64,000 nucleotides of DNA from Streptomyces sp. NBC_01231 (GTDB lineage: Bacteria > Actinomycetota > Actinomycetes > Streptomycetales > Streptomycetaceae), in the NCBI GenBank assembly GCA_035999765.1, contig CP108521.1, positions 9,672,001 to 9,736,000 on the forward strand, written 5' to 3'. This document shows positions 9,513 through 20,118 of the stretch, in pieces (positions within the stretch are counted from its first letter, which is position 1; the number at the start of each line of letters is the position of its first letter). The notes beneath the pieces were generated by a model, which saw only the letters and a program-made list of their open reading frames with translations, was not told the DNA's origin and did not search any database. The translations under genes were made by a program, and so were the position numbers.

Positions 9513-9890
9513 GTGACTTCTGCTGCTGGTGCGTCAGTTCCTCGGCGGGGCCCGAAACTGGAACCGTTGCTGCTGTCTGATGACGAACGGGCGGTGTTGG
9601 AGCGGCGGGCGTCGTCGGCCCAGGCGCTGGCCCTGCGAGCGCGGATCGTGCTGGCGTGCGCGGGTGTGGAGGTACCGCCGATCGTCGCAGTCGCCCGCGA
9701 GTTGTGGGTTGCCGCTGACACCGTCCGCAAGTGGCGGCGCCGGTTCCTCGCGGAGCGGCTCGATGGCCTGGTCGACGAGCCGCGGCCGGGCCGGCCACCC
9801 ACCATCAGCGTCGATCAGGTGGAAGCGGTCGTGGTCACCACGCTGGAGGAGATTCACACCGTCCGGCCGGCCGAGCCGCTCGGCAAACGC
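9513..9890 (+). pseudogene. IS630-family transposase, N-terminal fragment
   Basis: About 115 codons encode the N-terminal helix-turn-helix region of an IS630-type transposase: RRGPKLEPLLLSDDE, SSAQALALRARIVLACA, and LDGLVDEPRPGRPP followed by a linker ending near VVVTTLEE. The DDE catalytic domain is absent. The homology stops close to 9890, exactly where the stop codon of the opposite-strand cyclodeaminase pseudogene lies. A GTG at 9513 is the likely original start. The upstream CTAGTGTCCTGCGCC may be the remaining terminal repeat, with TA as target. Confidence 0.75.
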
Positions 9891-10887
9891 TCATTCCACA
9901 CCTCCGGTGTTGCGCGGCCAATCGACCCTTTGACCGACGCCGTGTGCTTCGGCCTGCTCGTAGATGCTCCAGGCCGCTGCTGCGTCCTGAACTCCGAGGC
10001 CGGCGCTGACGTACGTGACGATGTCGTCATCGCTGCCGCGACCGGTCGCGGCGCCGGTCAGAACATGGCCGAGTTCGAGGACTTCCAGCTCCGCCGCGTC
10101 GGTCTGGGCCAGCGCCGCGACGATCGGACCGCAGTTCTGCCGCTCCGTCGGTTCGTGATCGACGACGACGTGACGGCTGGCGTGGAGGATGTCGGGTCCG
10201 ATCTCGCAGCGGTGCCGGTCGAAGGATCCGACCGCGACGACGGTGGTACCGGGGGAGAGCTCCGGAGAACAGCGGCTCCGTCGCCAAGGTGGCGCAGACG
10301 ACGACGTCCGCCTCAGCGATCGCGTTGCTCAGGGACCCCACCTGCTCGACGTCGAACCCCTGCTCGCGCAGGCGGCTGACGGACGCATCGAGCGAGAACC
10401 GGCGTGGTGACCACATGCCGGTCCAAGCGTAGGCCCTGTCCCTGTGCAGTGCGGCGATGTGCGCCTGTCCCTGCACGCCGGACCCCAGTACGAGGAGACG
10501 GGTCGCGCCCTTCCTGGCCAGTGCTCCGACCGCGACCGCGCTGGCAGCGGCTGTGCGCAGCGTGGTGATCGCTGTGCCGTCCATAAAGGCCACCGGAACG
10601 CCGGTGTGGGGGTCGAGCACGGCGACCACGGCATTCACAGTTGGTCGGCCTGCCGCCGCGTTCCCAGGATTGATGCTCCCGAACTTGCAGACGGGGCCGC
10701 TGTCGCGGTCAAGGCGGGAGGCGTAGCAGAAGACGGTGTCGGGTTCGTCTGCCCCATGGCCGCCCAGGATCTTCTCGGGCTGCCACGCCTCTCCCTGCGC
10801 AAGAGCGATGAAGGCCGTTTGCTGTGAGGAGATCACGGTGTCGATCTCGAAGAGGGAACGGACGTCGTGTTCGTCGAGGAATCTCAT
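9891..10887 (-). pseudogene. Ornithine cyclodeaminase/mu-crystallin family protein, frameshifted copy
   Basis: The protein begins MRFLDEHDVRSLFEIDT and is a close paralogue of the intact gene at 33522-34562. The frame is intact for about 210 residues, up to EPLFSG. There, near 10260, about five bases are missing relative to the intact copy; the following sequence, read in another frame (from ELSPGTTVVAVGSFDRH to NTGGVE and a stop at 9891), is again a clear match. One indel therefore breaks an otherwise complete gene of about 330 codons. The family reduces cyclic imines or deaminates ornithine with NAD(P). The start overlaps the stop of a short upstream ORF (ATGA). Confidence 0.85.
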
Positions 10888-11060
10888 GGCTGCCGCACCG
10901 TTCGCCACCGTGAGGCCGACAGCGAGCGTGCCCAGTCGGCTTGCGCCCGTTCGTGTTGGCGGTCGCGCAATGCATGGTGGAGCGAGAGGGGGTCGGGCGG
11001 CATCGCGGCAGAGGTCCCGGCAGCAAGTGCGATGCGTTCACCGCTCAGGTGTGACGCCAT
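10884..11060 (-). CDS. Short ORF translationally coupled to the cyclodeaminase pseudogene
   Basis: A 58-codon ORF, MASHLSGERIALAAG to WRTVRQP, ends in TGA within the ATGA that starts the downstream pseudogene. No family is recognised. It may be a genuine small gene or the eroded end of a larger upstream gene; in the paralogous locus the DapA-like gene occupies this position, but no similarity to its C-terminus is evident. Confidence 0.3.
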   Translation of the reverse strand: MASHLSGERIALAAGTSAAMPPDPLSLHHALRDRQHERAQADWARSLSASRWRTVRQP

Positions 11061-11240
11061 TTTCGGGTCTCCTCAAGTCAAGTGAGCCTGTGGACACGTG
11101 GTGACCAACAACGCTTCCACTTCCGGACCGGCCGTCGGAGTGCGTCTGAGTCAAAAATCCGGCTACGGTTCCCGACCGCCGGTCGCCCGCGCAACGCCGT
11201 GGGACCCGCAGAGCGCCGCGTACTGAAGCGCAGAGCCTTC

Positions 11241-11906
11241 TCAGATGGCCGCGCGAATCGCCTGTTCGAAGCCCACGACGTGACTGCCGGCCAGATGTGC
11301 CGCCTTGTCGGGGTCACCGGCGACGATCGCCTCGATCAACGGTCCATGCTCTTCGACGTGACCGGCCATGTCGGACAGCCGGTCGACGAACAGGCACCAG
11401 ATGCGGGTGGCCAGGTTGTCGTACCGGACGAGAGTGTCCTCAAGGTACGGGTTGTGCGTGGCGGCGTAGATGGCGCGGTGGACCTGGAGGTCCAGGTGCA
11501 TGAGCTCGGTGGCGTCGCGCCGCCGGGAATCCACGCTCTCCAGTTCCTGTAGGACAGCCGTCAGGTCGGCCCGGTCGGTGGCCGTGGCGCGCCGCGCGGC
11601 CTGCGCCGCGGCCAGGGGTTCCAGTTCCTGTCGTACCTCGGAGATGTGAGCCAGGTCGGTGATGTTGACCTCGGTGGCGAAGGTGCCGCGGCGGGGGTAG
11701 GTCGCGATGAGACGCTCGTACTGGAGTCGCTTGAGCGCCTCGCGCACGGGCGTGCGTCCGACGCCGAGGGACTGTGCCAGCTGGTCCTCGTTGATCGGCG
11801 CGCCGGGGCGGATCTCGAGCATGACGAGCCGGTCGCGGATGATGCGGTACGCGCGCTCGGCGAGGGACAGCTCCTCGCCTCCGGGTTCTGTTGTCACCTG
11901 CTGCAT
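11241..11906 (-). CDS. GntR-family (FadR/FCD) transcriptional regulator
   Basis: About 221 residues. The N-terminal winged helix reads from AYRIIRDRLVMLEIRPG through LAQSLGVGRTPVREALKRL, and the C-terminal all-helical FCD domain contains the metal/ligand histidines (LDLQVHRAIYAAT, HVEEHGPLIEAI, HLAGSHV). FCD regulators usually bind carboxylic acids or amino acids and control adjacent genes. It is divergently transcribed from glyA with about 95 bases between the starts, so it is the obvious candidate regulator of glyA-soxBDAG-purU. The ATG at 11906 is preferred over 11939 because it gives the usual short N-terminal tail. Confidence 0.88.
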   Translation of the reverse strand: MQQVTTEPGGEELSLAERAYRIIRDRLVMLEIRPGAPINEDQLAQSLGVGRTPVREALKRLQYERLIATYPRRGTFATEVNITDLAHISEVRQELEPLAAAQAARRATATDRADLTAVLQELESVDSRRRDATELMHLDLQVHRAIYAATHNPYLEDTLVRYDNLATRIWCLFVDRLSDMAGHVEEHGPLIEAIVAGDPDKAAHLAGSHVVGFEQAIRAAI

Positions 11907-11939
11907 ATAAGGACCCCTTGACCTGTCGAGCATGTTCAC

Positions 11940-12002
11940 ATACCTTACCGCAGAGGTTGATATATTAGTCGTTCATTAGTCGGTTCTCAGAACGGTGTAC
12001 AG
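11940..12002. promoter_or_regulatory. Divergent promoter/operator region between gntR and glyA
   Basis: This AT-rich stretch is unusual for its surroundings. It contains TGATATATTA (8 of 10 positions palindromic, a GntR-like half-site arrangement), the direct repeat ATTAGTCG twice at an 11-bp interval, and GTTCTCAGAAC, a 5-bp perfect inverted repeat around one base, just upstream of the glyA start. It is a plausible binding site for the divergent GntR protein. Confidence 0.45.
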
Positions 12003-13307
12003 ATGGCAACGAACCCGTCCACCACCACGGTCGCCACTTCTCTTTCCGTCCCGCTCAGCGAGCTCGACCCGGACGTCGCCACCGCCGTGGCCGCCGAACT
12101 GCACCGCCAGCAGTCCACGCTCGAGATGATCGCCTCGGAGAACTTCGCCCCGGCTGCCGTGATGGAGGCCCAGGGCTCGGTCCTGACCAACAAGTACGCC
12201 GAGGGCTACCCGGGCCGCCGGTACTACGGCGGCTGTGAACACGTCGACGTCATCGAGCAGTTGGCCATCACCCGGGTGAAGGAACTCTTCGGCGCCGAGG
12301 CCGCGAACGTCCAGCCGCACTCGGGCGCGCAGGCCAACGCGGCCGCGATGTTCGCGCTGCTGGAGCCGGGTGACACGATCCTCGGCCTCGACCTGGCGCA
12401 CGGCGGCCACCTGACCCACGGCATGCGCCTCAACTACTCCGGCAAGCTGTACAACGTCGTGCCGTACCACGTGCGTGAGTCCGATCTGCGCGTCGACATG
12501 GACGAGGTCGAGCAGCTCGCCCTCGCGCACCGGCCCAAGATGATCGTCGCCGGCTGGTCGGCCTACCCCCGGCGGCTGGACTTCGCCGCGTTCCGGCGGA
12601 TCGCCGACGCGGTGGGCGCGTACCTGATGGTGGACATGGCGCACTTCGCCGGTCTGGTGGCCGCGGGCCTGCACCCGAACCCGGTGCCGTACGCCGATGT
12701 CGTGACGACCACCACGCACAAGACCCTCGGCGGCCCGCGCGGCGGTGTCATCCTCAGCCGTGCCGGGCTGGCCAAGAAGATCAACTCCGCGGTCTTCCCC
12801 GGCCAGCAGGGCGGCCCGTTGGAGCACGTCATCGCGGCGAAGGCGGTGGCCTTCAAGGCGGCGGCGGGGGAGGAGTTCAGGGAGCGCCAGCAGCGCACCC
12901 TGGACGGTGCCCGCATCCTCGCCGGACGGCTGCTGTCCGACGACGTGGCCGAGGCCGGGATCACGGTCCTCACCGGCGGCACCGAAGTCCACCTGGTTCT
13001 CGTCGACCTGCGCAAGTCCGCGCTCGACGGGAAGCAGGCCGAGGACCGGCTGCACCGCATCGGCATCACCGTCAACCGCAACGCGGTGCCCTTCGACCCG
13101 CGCCCGCCGATGGTCTCCTCGGGCCTGCGGATCGGCACCCCGGCACTGGCCACCCGGGGCTTCGGCGCGGTGGAGTTCCGGGAGGTCGCCGACATCATCG
13201 CCGAGGCGCTGAAGGGCGAACAGGCCGACGACGAACTGCGGGGCCGGGTCGAGAAGCTCGCCGCCGCCTTCCCCCTCTACCCCCACCTGAACGGAGACGC
13301 GGCATGA
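12003..13307 (+). CDS. glyA: Serine hydroxymethyltransferase
   Basis: Interconverts glycine plus methylene-tetrahydrofolate and serine. The 434-residue protein is of normal length. It shows [15 protein letters not shown] near the N-terminus, [18 protein letters not shown], and the PLP lysine in [14 protein letters not shown]. It starts an operon with the sarcosine oxidase genes: its stop overlaps the soxB start in ATGA. In this setting it would use the methylene-tetrahydrofolate made by sarcosine oxidase and the glycine formed from sarcosine. A housekeeping glyA normally exists elsewhere in the genome. Confidence 0.95.
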   Translation: MATNPSTTTVATSLSVPLSELDPDVATAVAAELHRQQSTLEMIASENFAPAAVMEAQGSVLTNKYAEGYPGRRYYGGCEHVDVIEQLAITRVKELFGAEAANVQPHSGAQANAAAMFALLEPGDTILGLDLAHGGHLTHGMRLNYSGKLYNVVPYHVRESDLRVDMDEVEQLALAHRPKMIVAGWSAYPRRLDFAAFRRIADAVGAYLMVDMAHFAGLVAAGLHPNPVPYADVVTTTTHKTLGGPRGGVILSRAGLAKKINSAVFPGQQGGPLEHVIAAKAVAFKAAAGEEFRERQQRTLDGARILAGRLLSDDVAEAGITVLTGGTEVHLVLVDLRKSALDGKQAEDRLHRIGITVNRNAVPFDPRPPMVSSGLRIGTPALATRGFGAVEFREVADIIAEALKGEQADDELRGRVEKLAAAFPLYPHLNGDAA

Positions 13308-14524
13308 CCAGCACGCCGCTGCCGGAGCACCCGGACTTCCTGTGGCGCAATCCCGAGCCGCGCTCCTCGTACGACGTCGTCATCGTCGGCGCGGGCGGCC
13401 ACGGCCTGGCCACCGCCTACTACCTCGCCAAGAACCACGGCATCACCAACGTCGCCGTCCTGGAGAAGGGCTGGCTGGCGGGCGGCAACATGGCCCGCAA
13501 CACCACGATCATCCGCTCGAACTACCTGTGGGACGAGAGCGCGGCGATCTATGAGCACGCGCTCAAGCTGTGGGAGGGGCTCCCGGAGGAACTGGACTAC
13601 GACTTCCTGTTCAGCCAGCGCGGCGTCCTCAACCTCGCGCACACCCTCCAAGACGTCCGCGAGGGCAAGCGCCGCGCCAATGCCAACCGCCTCAACGGGG
13701 TCGACGCCGAGTGGCTCGAACCGGACGAGGTCGCCAAGGTCTGCCCCATCCTCAACGTCTCCTCCCGCACCCGGTATCCGGTCCTGGGCGGCACCTTCCA
13801 GCCGCGGGCCGGCATCGCCAAGCACGACCACGTCGCCTGGGCGCTGGCCCGCCGGGCCGACGAGATGGGCGTGGACCTGATCCAGGGCTGTGAGGTCACC
13901 GGCTTCCTCAAGGACGGCGACCGGGTCGTGGGCGTCGAGACCAACCGTGGCCGCATCCACGCCGGCCGGGTCGGCCTCGCGGCCGCCGGGCACAGCAGCG
14001 TGCTGGCCGAGCGGGCGGGCGTACGACTGCCCGTGCAGTCCCATCCGTTGCAGGCGCTAGTCTCCGAACTGCACGAGCCGGTGCACCCCACCGTCGTCAT
14101 GTCGAACCACGTGCACGTCTACGTCTCCCAGGCGCACAAGGGCGAGCTGGTGATGGGCGCGGGCGTCGACTCGTACAACGGCTACGGGCAGCGCGGTTCC
14201 TTCCATGTGATCGAGCAGCAGATGGCCGCCGCCGTCGAGCTCTTCCCCGTCTTCGCCCGCGCCCACGTGCTGCGGACCTGGGGCGGCATCGTCGACGTCA
14301 CTCCGGACGCCTCCCCCATCATCGGCACGACCCCCGTGGAGAACCTCTACGTCAACTGCGGCTGGGGCACCGGCGGGTTCAAGGCCACCCCGGCCGCCGG
14401 CTGGACCTTCGCCCACACCATCGCCACCGGCGAACCGCATCCGCTGAACGCCCCCTTCGCCCTCGACCGTTTCGCGACGGGCGCCCTGATCGACGAGCAC
14501 GGCGCCGCAGCCGTGGCCCACTGA
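13304..14524 (+). CDS. soxB: Sarcosine oxidase, beta subunit
   Basis: This subunit of heterotetrameric sarcosine oxidase carries the FAD site where sarcosine is oxidised to glycine and a methylene unit. The 406-residue protein has the dinucleotide-binding motif [17 protein letters not shown] near residue 25. His174, in [10 protein letters not shown], matches the histidine that carries covalent FMN in characterised enzymes. The C-terminal [11 protein letters not shown] is typical of the DAO fold. Overlap with glyA suggests translational coupling; soxD follows after 10 bases with a GAGGA ribosome site. Confidence 0.95.
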   Translation: MTSTPLPEHPDFLWRNPEPRSSYDVVIVGAGGHGLATAYYLAKNHGITNVAVLEKGWLAGGNMARNTTIIRSNYLWDESAAIYEHALKLWEGLPEELDYDFLFSQRGVLNLAHTLQDVREGKRRANANRLNGVDAEWLEPDEVAKVCPILNVSSRTRYPVLGGTFQPRAGIAKHDHVAWALARRADEMGVDLIQGCEVTGFLKDGDRVVGVETNRGRIHAGRVGLAAAGHSSVLAERAGVRLPVQSHPLQALVSELHEPVHPTVVMSNHVHVYVSQAHKGELVMGAGVDSYNGYGQRGSFHVIEQQMAAAVELFPVFARAHVLRTWGGIVDVTPDASPIIGTTPVENLYVNCGWGTGGFKATPAAGWTFAHTIATGEPHPLNAPFALDRFATGALIDEHGAAAVAH

Positions 14525-14534
14525 GGAGGACACC

Positions 14535-14831
14535 GTGCTGCTGATCAGCTGCCCCTGGTGCGGTCCCCACAACGAGACCGAATACCACTACGGGGGACAG
14601 GCCCACGTCCCCTACCCCGAGAACCCGGCCGACCTCACCGACGAACAGTGGGCCGAGTACGTCTTCTACCGCGACAACTCCAAGGGCCCCTTCGCCGAGC
14701 GCTGGTCGCACAGCACCGGCTGCCGCCGCTGGTTCAACGTCGTGCGCGACACCGTCACCAACGAGGTGCTCGCCGTCTACCGGCTCGACGAGCCCCGCCC
14801 ACAACTGCCCCAGGCCGGAGGGACCCGATGA
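14535..14831 (+). CDS. soxD: Sarcosine oxidase, delta subunit
   Basis: The small zinc-binding subunit of heterotetrameric sarcosine oxidase, 98 residues, starting at a GTG. The zinc ligands are visible in [16 protein letters not shown] and in the later [13 protein letters not shown] segment. Its stop overlaps the soxA start (ATGA at 14828). Gene order soxB-soxD-soxA-soxG is the standard one. Confidence 0.93.
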   Translation: MLLISCPWCGPHNETEYHYGGQAHVPYPENPADLTDEQWAEYVFYRDNSKGPFAERWSHSTGCRRWFNVVRDTVTNEVLAVYRLDEPRPQLPQAGGTR

Positions 14832-17677
14832 CCGACCAGGACTTCCGGCTCGCGCGAGGGGGCCGCGTCGACCGCGGCACCGTGTTGCGATTCACCGTCG
14901 ACGGGCGGGAGTTGACCGGGCACCCGGGTGACACCGTGGCCTCCGTGATGCTGGCGAACGGGCTGGTCGAGGTCGCCCCCTCGCTCTATCGCAGCCGCCC
15001 GCGCGGGATCGTCGCCGCGGGGGTCGAGGAGCCCAACGGCCTGCTCCAGATCGGCGGTTCGTGCTCGGAGGGCATGCTCCCGGCCACGGCCGTGGAGCTG
15101 TACGACGGCCTGTCCGCCACCACGCTGTCCGGGATGGGCCGGCTCGACCCGACCCCCGACCCCGCCGTCTACGACAAGAAGCACGTCCACACCGACGTCC
15201 TGGTCGTCGGCGCCGGACCCGCAGGACTCGCGGCCGCAGCGGCCGCCGCCGGCTCCGGCGCCCGCGTGATCCTCGTCGACGACCAGCCCGAGCCCGGCGG
15301 TTCGCTGCTCTGCGGCACGGGGACCGACCTCACGTGGGTCGCCGAGGTCCGCGCGGCGCTCGACGCGGCTCCCGAGGTCGTCGTACTGCAACGGACCACC
15401 GCCTTCGGGTCGTACGACGACAACTACGTGCTGGCCCTCCAGCGGCGCACCGACCACCTCGGAGCCGACGCTCCCGAAGGTGTCTCGCGTCAGCGGCTGT
15501 GGCACATACGGGCCCGCCAAGTGGTCCTCGCGACCGGCGCGCACGAGCGCCCGCTGGTCTTCGCCGGCAACGACCGCCCTGGCGTGATGCTCGCCGGGGC
15601 CGTGCGCGCGTACCTCAACCGGTATGCCGTGGCCCCGGGTTCGCGGGCCGTGGTGAGCACGACCAACGACAGCGCCTACGACACGGTCGCCGATCTCCAC
15701 GCCGCCGGGATCGACATCGCCGCCGTCGTGGACGCACGCCCCGAACTGTCCGCGCGCGCCGTCGAGATCGCCGCGGCGACCGGGGTGCGGGTCCTGACGG
15801 GCAGCGCGGTGGTCGACACCGTGGGCGAAAACCGGCTCACCGGCGTCACCGTCCATGGCCTCGACGACGAGGGTCAACTCACCGGCGCCGCCGAGTCGTT
15901 CGACTGCGATCTGCTCGCCGTCTCGGGCGGCTGGAGCCCGGTGGTGCATCTGCACAGCCAGCGTCAGGGCAAGTTGCGCTGGGACGAGGACCTGGTCGCG
16001 TTCGTGCCCGACGGGACCGTACGGGACCAGCGGGTCGTCGGTGCGGCACGGGGGACGTACGACCTCGTCGGCTGTCTGTCCGAAGGGGCGCGGGCCGGTG
16101 CGCTGGCCGCGACGGACGCCGGATTCCCGGTTCCCGTGCCGCCTGCTGGCGAGACCCAAGACCCGGGCCCGGTACGCGCGTTGTGGCTGGTGCCCGCCCT
16201 CGACGGCGAACCCGGCACCTGGGACACCCACTTCGTCGATCTCCAGCGCGATGTCACCGTCGCCGACGTCTGGCGGTCCACCGGCGCCGGCATGCGCGGT
16301 GTGGAGCACGTCAAGCGCTACACCTCGCTCGGCACGGCGAACGACCAGGGCAAGACCTCCGGTGTCAACGCGATCGGGGTGATCGCCGAGGCGCTCGGCG
16401 GTTCGCTGGGGGAGATCGGCACCACGGCCTACCGGGCGCCGTACACGCCGGTGGCGTTCGCCGCCCTGGCCGGGCGGGAGCGCGGCGACCTGTTCGATCC
16501 GGAGCGCACGACCGCCATCCACAGCTGGCATGTCGCGCACGGCGCGGAGTTCGAGGACGTCGGGCAGTGGAAGCGACCCTGGTACTACCCCCGGCCGGGG
16601 GAGGACATGGACACGGCGGTGATCCGCGAGTGCCGCGCGGCCCGTGAGGGCGTGGCGTTCATGGACGCGAGCACCCTCGGCAAGATCGAGATCCGGGGCG
16701 CGGACGCGGGGGAGTTCCTCAACCGCATCTACACCAACGCCTTCAAGAAGCTGAAGCCCGGCATGGCCCGCTACGGCGTCATGTGCAAGCCGGACGGCAT
16801 GATCTTCGACGACGGTGTGACCCTGCGCCTCGACGACCGCTACTTTCTGACCACCACGACCGGCGGCGCCGCCGGGGTCCTGGACTGGCTGGAGGAGTGG
16901 CTGCAGACCGAGTGGCCCGAACTGGACGTCCACTGCACCTCGGTGACCGAACAGTGGTCGACGATCGCCGTCGTGGGACCGAAGTCGCGCCAGGTCGTCG
17001 CCCAACTCGCCCCGGACATCGACCTGTCCGCCGAGGCGTTCCCCTTCATGGCCTTCCGCGAGACCACCCTGGCGTCCGGGATCCCGGCCCGTATCTGCCG
17101 GATCTCCTTCTCCGGCGAACTCGCCTACGAGATCAACGTCTCCGGCTGGTACGGCCTCGCCGTCTGGGAGCAGGTGTACGCGGCCGGACAGCCGTACGGC
17201 ATCACCCCGTACGGCACCGAGACCATGCACGTCCTGCGGGCCGAGAAGGGCTACATCATCGTCGGCCAGGACACCGACGGGACCGCCACCCCGCAGGACG
17301 CGGGCATGTCCTGGGTGGTCTCCAAGCAGAAGGACTTCGTCGGAAAGCGGTCCTACGCGCGCGCCGACACGCTCCGCACCGACCGCAAGCAACTGGTCGG
17401 CCTGCTCCCCAGCGACCGCACGACCCGGCTGCCCGAGGGCACCCAACTCGTCGCGCCGGACGTCGACTTGGAGACAGTGCCCGTGCCGATGCTCGGGCAC
17501 GTCACCTCCAGCTACCACAGCCCGGCCCTCGGCCGCCCCTTCGCCCTCGCCCTCGTCGCCGGCGGCCAGGCAAGGAAGGGCCAGACCCTGCTCGCCCCGG
17601 TGGGCGAGGAGCTGGTGCCCGTCGAGGTGACCGACTTCGTCCTCTACGACCCCGAAGGGACCCGGCGAGATGGCTGA
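14828..17677 (+). CDS. soxA: Sarcosine oxidase, alpha subunit
   Basis: A large subunit of 949 residues. In order: an N-terminal ferredoxin-like domain ([16 protein letters not shown]), an NAD-binding Rossmann motif [15 protein letters not shown] near residue 127, a second nucleotide-binding half, and a C-terminal aminomethyltransferase (GcvT-like) domain from about residue 560, with [14 protein letters not shown] and [15 protein letters not shown]. The last domain transfers the one-carbon unit to tetrahydrofolate. The start at 14828 is fixed by the ATGA overlap with soxD; a longer in-frame extension from 14558 would run through soxD and is not real. Confidence 0.95.
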   Translation: MTDQDFRLARGGRVDRGTVLRFTVDGRELTGHPGDTVASVMLANGLVEVAPSLYRSRPRGIVAAGVEEPNGLLQIGGSCSEGMLPATAVELYDGLSATTLSGMGRLDPTPDPAVYDKKHVHTDVLVVGAGPAGLAAAAAAAGSGARVILVDDQPEPGGSLLCGTGTDLTWVAEVRAALDAAPEVVVLQRTTAFGSYDDNYVLALQRRTDHLGADAPEGVSRQRLWHIRARQVVLATGAHERPLVFAGNDRPGVMLAGAVRAYLNRYAVAPGSRAVVSTTNDSAYDTVADLHAAGIDIAAVVDARPELSARAVEIAAATGVRVLTGSAVVDTVGENRLTGVTVHGLDDEGQLTGAAESFDCDLLAVSGGWSPVVHLHSQRQGKLRWDEDLVAFVPDGTVRDQRVVGAARGTYDLVGCLSEGARAGALAATDAGFPVPVPPAGETQDPGPVRALWLVPALDGEPGTWDTHFVDLQRDVTVADVWRSTGAGMRGVEHVKRYTSLGTANDQGKTSGVNAIGVIAEALGGSLGEIGTTAYRAPYTPVAFAALAGRERGDLFDPERTTAIHSWHVAHGAEFEDVGQWKRPWYYPRPGEDMDTAVIRECRAAREGVAFMDASTLGKIEIRGADAGEFLNRIYTNAFKKLKPGMARYGVMCKPDGMIFDDGVTLRLDDRYFLTTTTGGAAGVLDWLEEWLQTEWPELDVHCTSVTEQWSTIAVVGPKSRQVVAQLAPDIDLSAEAFPFMAFRETTLASGIPARICRISFSGELAYEINVSGWYGLAVWEQVYAAGQPYGITPYGTETMHVLRAEKGYIIVGQDTDGTATPQDAGMSWVVSKQKDFVGKRSYARADTLRTDRKQLVGLLPSDRTTRLPEGTQLVAPDVDLETVPVPMLGHVTSSYHSPALGRPFALALVAGGQARKGQTLLAPVGEELVPVEVTDFVLYDPEGTRRDG

Positions 17678-18278
17678 GCCGACGATCGACGCACGGGTGA
17701 GCCCGTTGGCGCATCTGCACGAGCGCATGCGTGCGGCCGCGGTCACCGGTGCCCGTGGCGTCGCGCTGACCGAGTGGCCGTTCGTCACCATGGTGAACCT
17801 GCGCGTCGACCCCGACGCCGAAGCGGCCGACCGTATCGGCAAGACCCTGGGCGCGCCGCTGCCGCGCGAGTGCGGCCGCACCACCGCGTCCGGACCCCAC
17901 ACGATCGTCTGGCTCGGCCCCGACGAGTGGCTCGTGCTGTCCCAGGCCGAAAGTGGCCTGGTGACCGCTGAGTTGGAGGGGGCACTCGGATCGGCCCCGG
18001 GCTCGGTCGTGGACGTCTCGGCGAACCGCACCACGCTGGAGCTGAGCGGCCCGGCCGCCCGGCAGGTGCTGGAGAAGGGCTGCCCGCTGGACCTGCACCC
18101 CCGGGTCTTCGGTCCGGGGCGGGCGGTGTCGACGACGGTGGGCCCCATCGCCGTAGTCCTCTGGAAGGTCGACGAGGCGCCGACGTACCGGCTGTTGCCG
18201 CGGTCCTCGTTCGCCGACTACCTGGCGCGCTGGCTCCTCGACGCGATGAGCGAGTACCGCGGACCGGAGGTGCCCTGA
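17670..18278 (+). CDS. soxG: Sarcosine oxidase, gamma subunit
   Basis: The fourth subunit, 202 residues, with a GcvT-like fold lacking catalytic residues. Recognised by position, size and segments such as LNRTT-like [17 protein letters not shown] and [14 protein letters not shown]. It overlaps the end of soxA by eight bases and the start of purU by one (TGATG), so it lies in one tightly coupled operon. Confidence 0.93.
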   Translation: MAEPTIDARVSPLAHLHERMRAAAVTGARGVALTEWPFVTMVNLRVDPDAEAADRIGKTLGAPLPRECGRTTASGPHTIVWLGPDEWLVLSQAESGLVTAELEGALGSAPGSVVDVSANRTTLELSGPAARQVLEKGCPLDLHPRVFGPGRAVSTTVGPIAVVLWKVDEAPTYRLLPRSSFADYLARWLLDAMSEYRGPEVP

Positions 18279-19132
18279 TGGGGGCGCCGGTCGAGCACGT
18301 CCTCACCCTCGACTGCCCCGAGGCGCCCGGCATCGTCCTGGCCGTCTCGCGGTTCCTGGTCGAGCAGGGCAGCGACATCATCGACAACCAGCAGTTCGGC
18401 GATCGCCGTGATGGCCATTTCTTCATGCGGGTGCACTTCGCGACCCCCGACGGCGACACCGGGGCCCTGCGCCGGAACTTCGCCGCCGTGGCCGCCCCGC
18501 TCGCCATGCGGTGGCACCTCGAACCGGTCACCAACCGGCCCCGCGTGCTGATCATGGTGTCCCGCTACGGCCACTGCCTCAACGACCTGCTCTTCCGGGC
18601 CCGCAGCGGCGACCTGCCCATCGACGTGGTCGGGGTCGTCTCCAACCACCGCGACCACGAGACGCTCGTCGCCTGGCACGACATCCCGTTCTTCCACGTC
18701 CCGGTCAGCGCGGGCACGAAGACCGAGGCCGAGGCCCGACTCCTCGAAGTCATCGGCTCGTTGGACGTCGACCTGGTCGTCCTGGCGCGCTACATGCAGG
18801 TCCTCTCCGACAACCTGTGCACCCGACTCGCCGGCCGGATGATCAACATCCACCACTCGTTCCTGCCGAGCTTCAAGGGCGCCAAGCCCTACCACCAGGC
18901 CCACGACCGCGGCGTCAAACTCGTCGGCGCCACGGCCCACTACGTCACCGACGACCTCGATGAAGGCCCGATCATCGCCCAGGAGGTCATCGACGTCGAC
19001 CACAGCCACACCTCCGACGACCTCGCCGCCATCGGCCGCGACGCGGAGTCGGCGGCCCTAGCCCGAGCGGTCCGCTGGCACTGCGAGGGCCGGGTGTTCG
19101 TCCAGGGCAGGCGCACGGTGGTCCTGCGCTGA
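18278..19132 (+). CDS. purU: Formyltetrahydrofolate deformylase
   Basis: Hydrolyses 10-formyl-tetrahydrofolate to formate and tetrahydrofolate. The 284-residue protein has an N-terminal ACT domain (residues 5-85) and a C-terminal formyltransferase-fold domain with the catalytic Asn-His stretch INIHHSFLPSFKG, and GATAHYVTDDLDEGP holding the aspartate. As the last gene of glyA-soxBDAG-purU it would return tetrahydrofolate when sarcosine degradation overloads the folate pool. The same gene order is known from Pseudomonas glycine betaine catabolic loci. Confidence 0.94.
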   Translation: MGAPVEHVLTLDCPEAPGIVLAVSRFLVEQGSDIIDNQQFGDRRDGHFFMRVHFATPDGDTGALRRNFAAVAAPLAMRWHLEPVTNRPRVLIMVSRYGHCLNDLLFRARSGDLPIDVVGVVSNHRDHETLVAWHDIPFFHVPVSAGTKTEAEARLLEVIGSLDVDLVVLARYMQVLSDNLCTRLAGRMINIHHSFLPSFKGAKPYHQAHDRGVKLVGATAHYVTDDLDEGPIIAQEVIDVDHSHTSDDLAAIGRDAESAALARAVRWHCEGRVFVQGRRTVVLR

Positions 19133-19245
19133 CGGCCCCAGCGCGGAGGTCTGGGACGATGAGCGAGGTGCCGGCCGACGATCGGCATCGCTCGTGATCG
19201 ATACACCGGTTGCGAGGTGGCGCGGCTGCCATGCGTCACCCGTTC

Positions 19246-19877
19246 TCACCGAGTTGCCGAGGCCGACGTATAGCGCATATCGCCGGGACGTGGCGTGGGT
19301 CTGCTTGCGATGGTGACCCAGAGGTTGGGTCGAAGTGGTCTTGGGGCAGCAGGTTGGCCATGTATCGGGTACTGCGTTTGACTTTGTCATGCCACATGCG
19401 TGCTGCTTCGCCGCCGTCGCCGTTGAGGACGGCCTCAAAGATCGCGGTGTTCTCGCGGGTGATGAGGTTGGATGGAGATGAACATCCGCAGCCGCATGCT
19501 GAAGCGCTGGAAGAACAGGCTTGCCGGGGGCAGGCCCTCAGTGCGGGCTATCGCGTCCTGGAAACGTAGGTCGCCCTCCCCGATCCGCACGAGGTCGCTG
19601 CGCCGGACCGATGCGTGGACCTCGGACAGGGCTGTGTCGACCGATCGGAGCTCGGATCGCTGCAGCATGGCATAACGGGCGCGTGAGCACGGGTGCCCAG
19701 AGCCGCCCGGACCGCGCAGAGGTCGAGGACGGCAGTGACGTCGACCTGAGGAACGGCGGCTCCGCGGTGCGGCAGCCGGTCGAGCATCCCTTCCTCTGTG
19801 AGCACGCGCAGTGCCTCGCGGACGGAGCCTCGGGAGACGCCGAACCGGGACGCCAGCGCCCTGCTGTCACGACCCAT
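19246..19877 (-). pseudogene. GntR-family regulator, broken by two frameshifts
   Basis: Three reading frames must be joined to recover the protein. The first holds the winged helix (LASRFGVSRGSVREALRVL, then EEGMLDRLPHRGAAV). Near 19690 the frame changes and the FCD domain continues as YAMLQRSELRSVDTALSEV and ARTEGLPPASLFFQRFSMR. Near 19465 it changes again to TRENTAIFEAVLNGDGGEA and MWHDKVKRSTRYMANLLP, ending at 19246. The N-terminal residues before the helix-turn-helix are poorly preserved. It points away from the reductase gene at 20119 and may once have regulated the demethylation genes. Confidence 0.75.
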
Positions 19878-20118
19878 GACAAAGTGCAACAATCTCGCCG
19901 CGGTTAAAGTAAAGCTCAGGGCCGTGTCCTGTCCACGTGACGGCGCGCCAAGGACGGGGCGAGCCGAACCGGATCTCGTGGCCGACCTGGCCTGACCGGC
20001 GTGGCAACCAGCCGCGGCGTCAGACCAGGAGGGGACGCCTCGCGCGTCCCTCACAGAAGAGAGGACAGGAGAGTCTCGGGCGATCTCTAGTCGTCGGCCG
20101 GGTGGTGTCGTGTTGTGC

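Noticed and set aside
14558..14827. 90-codon N-terminal extension of soxA
   Set aside because: It runs through the soxD gene in another frame; the ATGA overlap at 14828 gives the correct start.
14777..18148. 1123-codon minus-strand ORF opposite the sarcosine oxidase genes
   Set aside because: It is the antisense shadow of soxA and soxG, caused by GC-rich third positions; its translation has no domain and is low-complexity.
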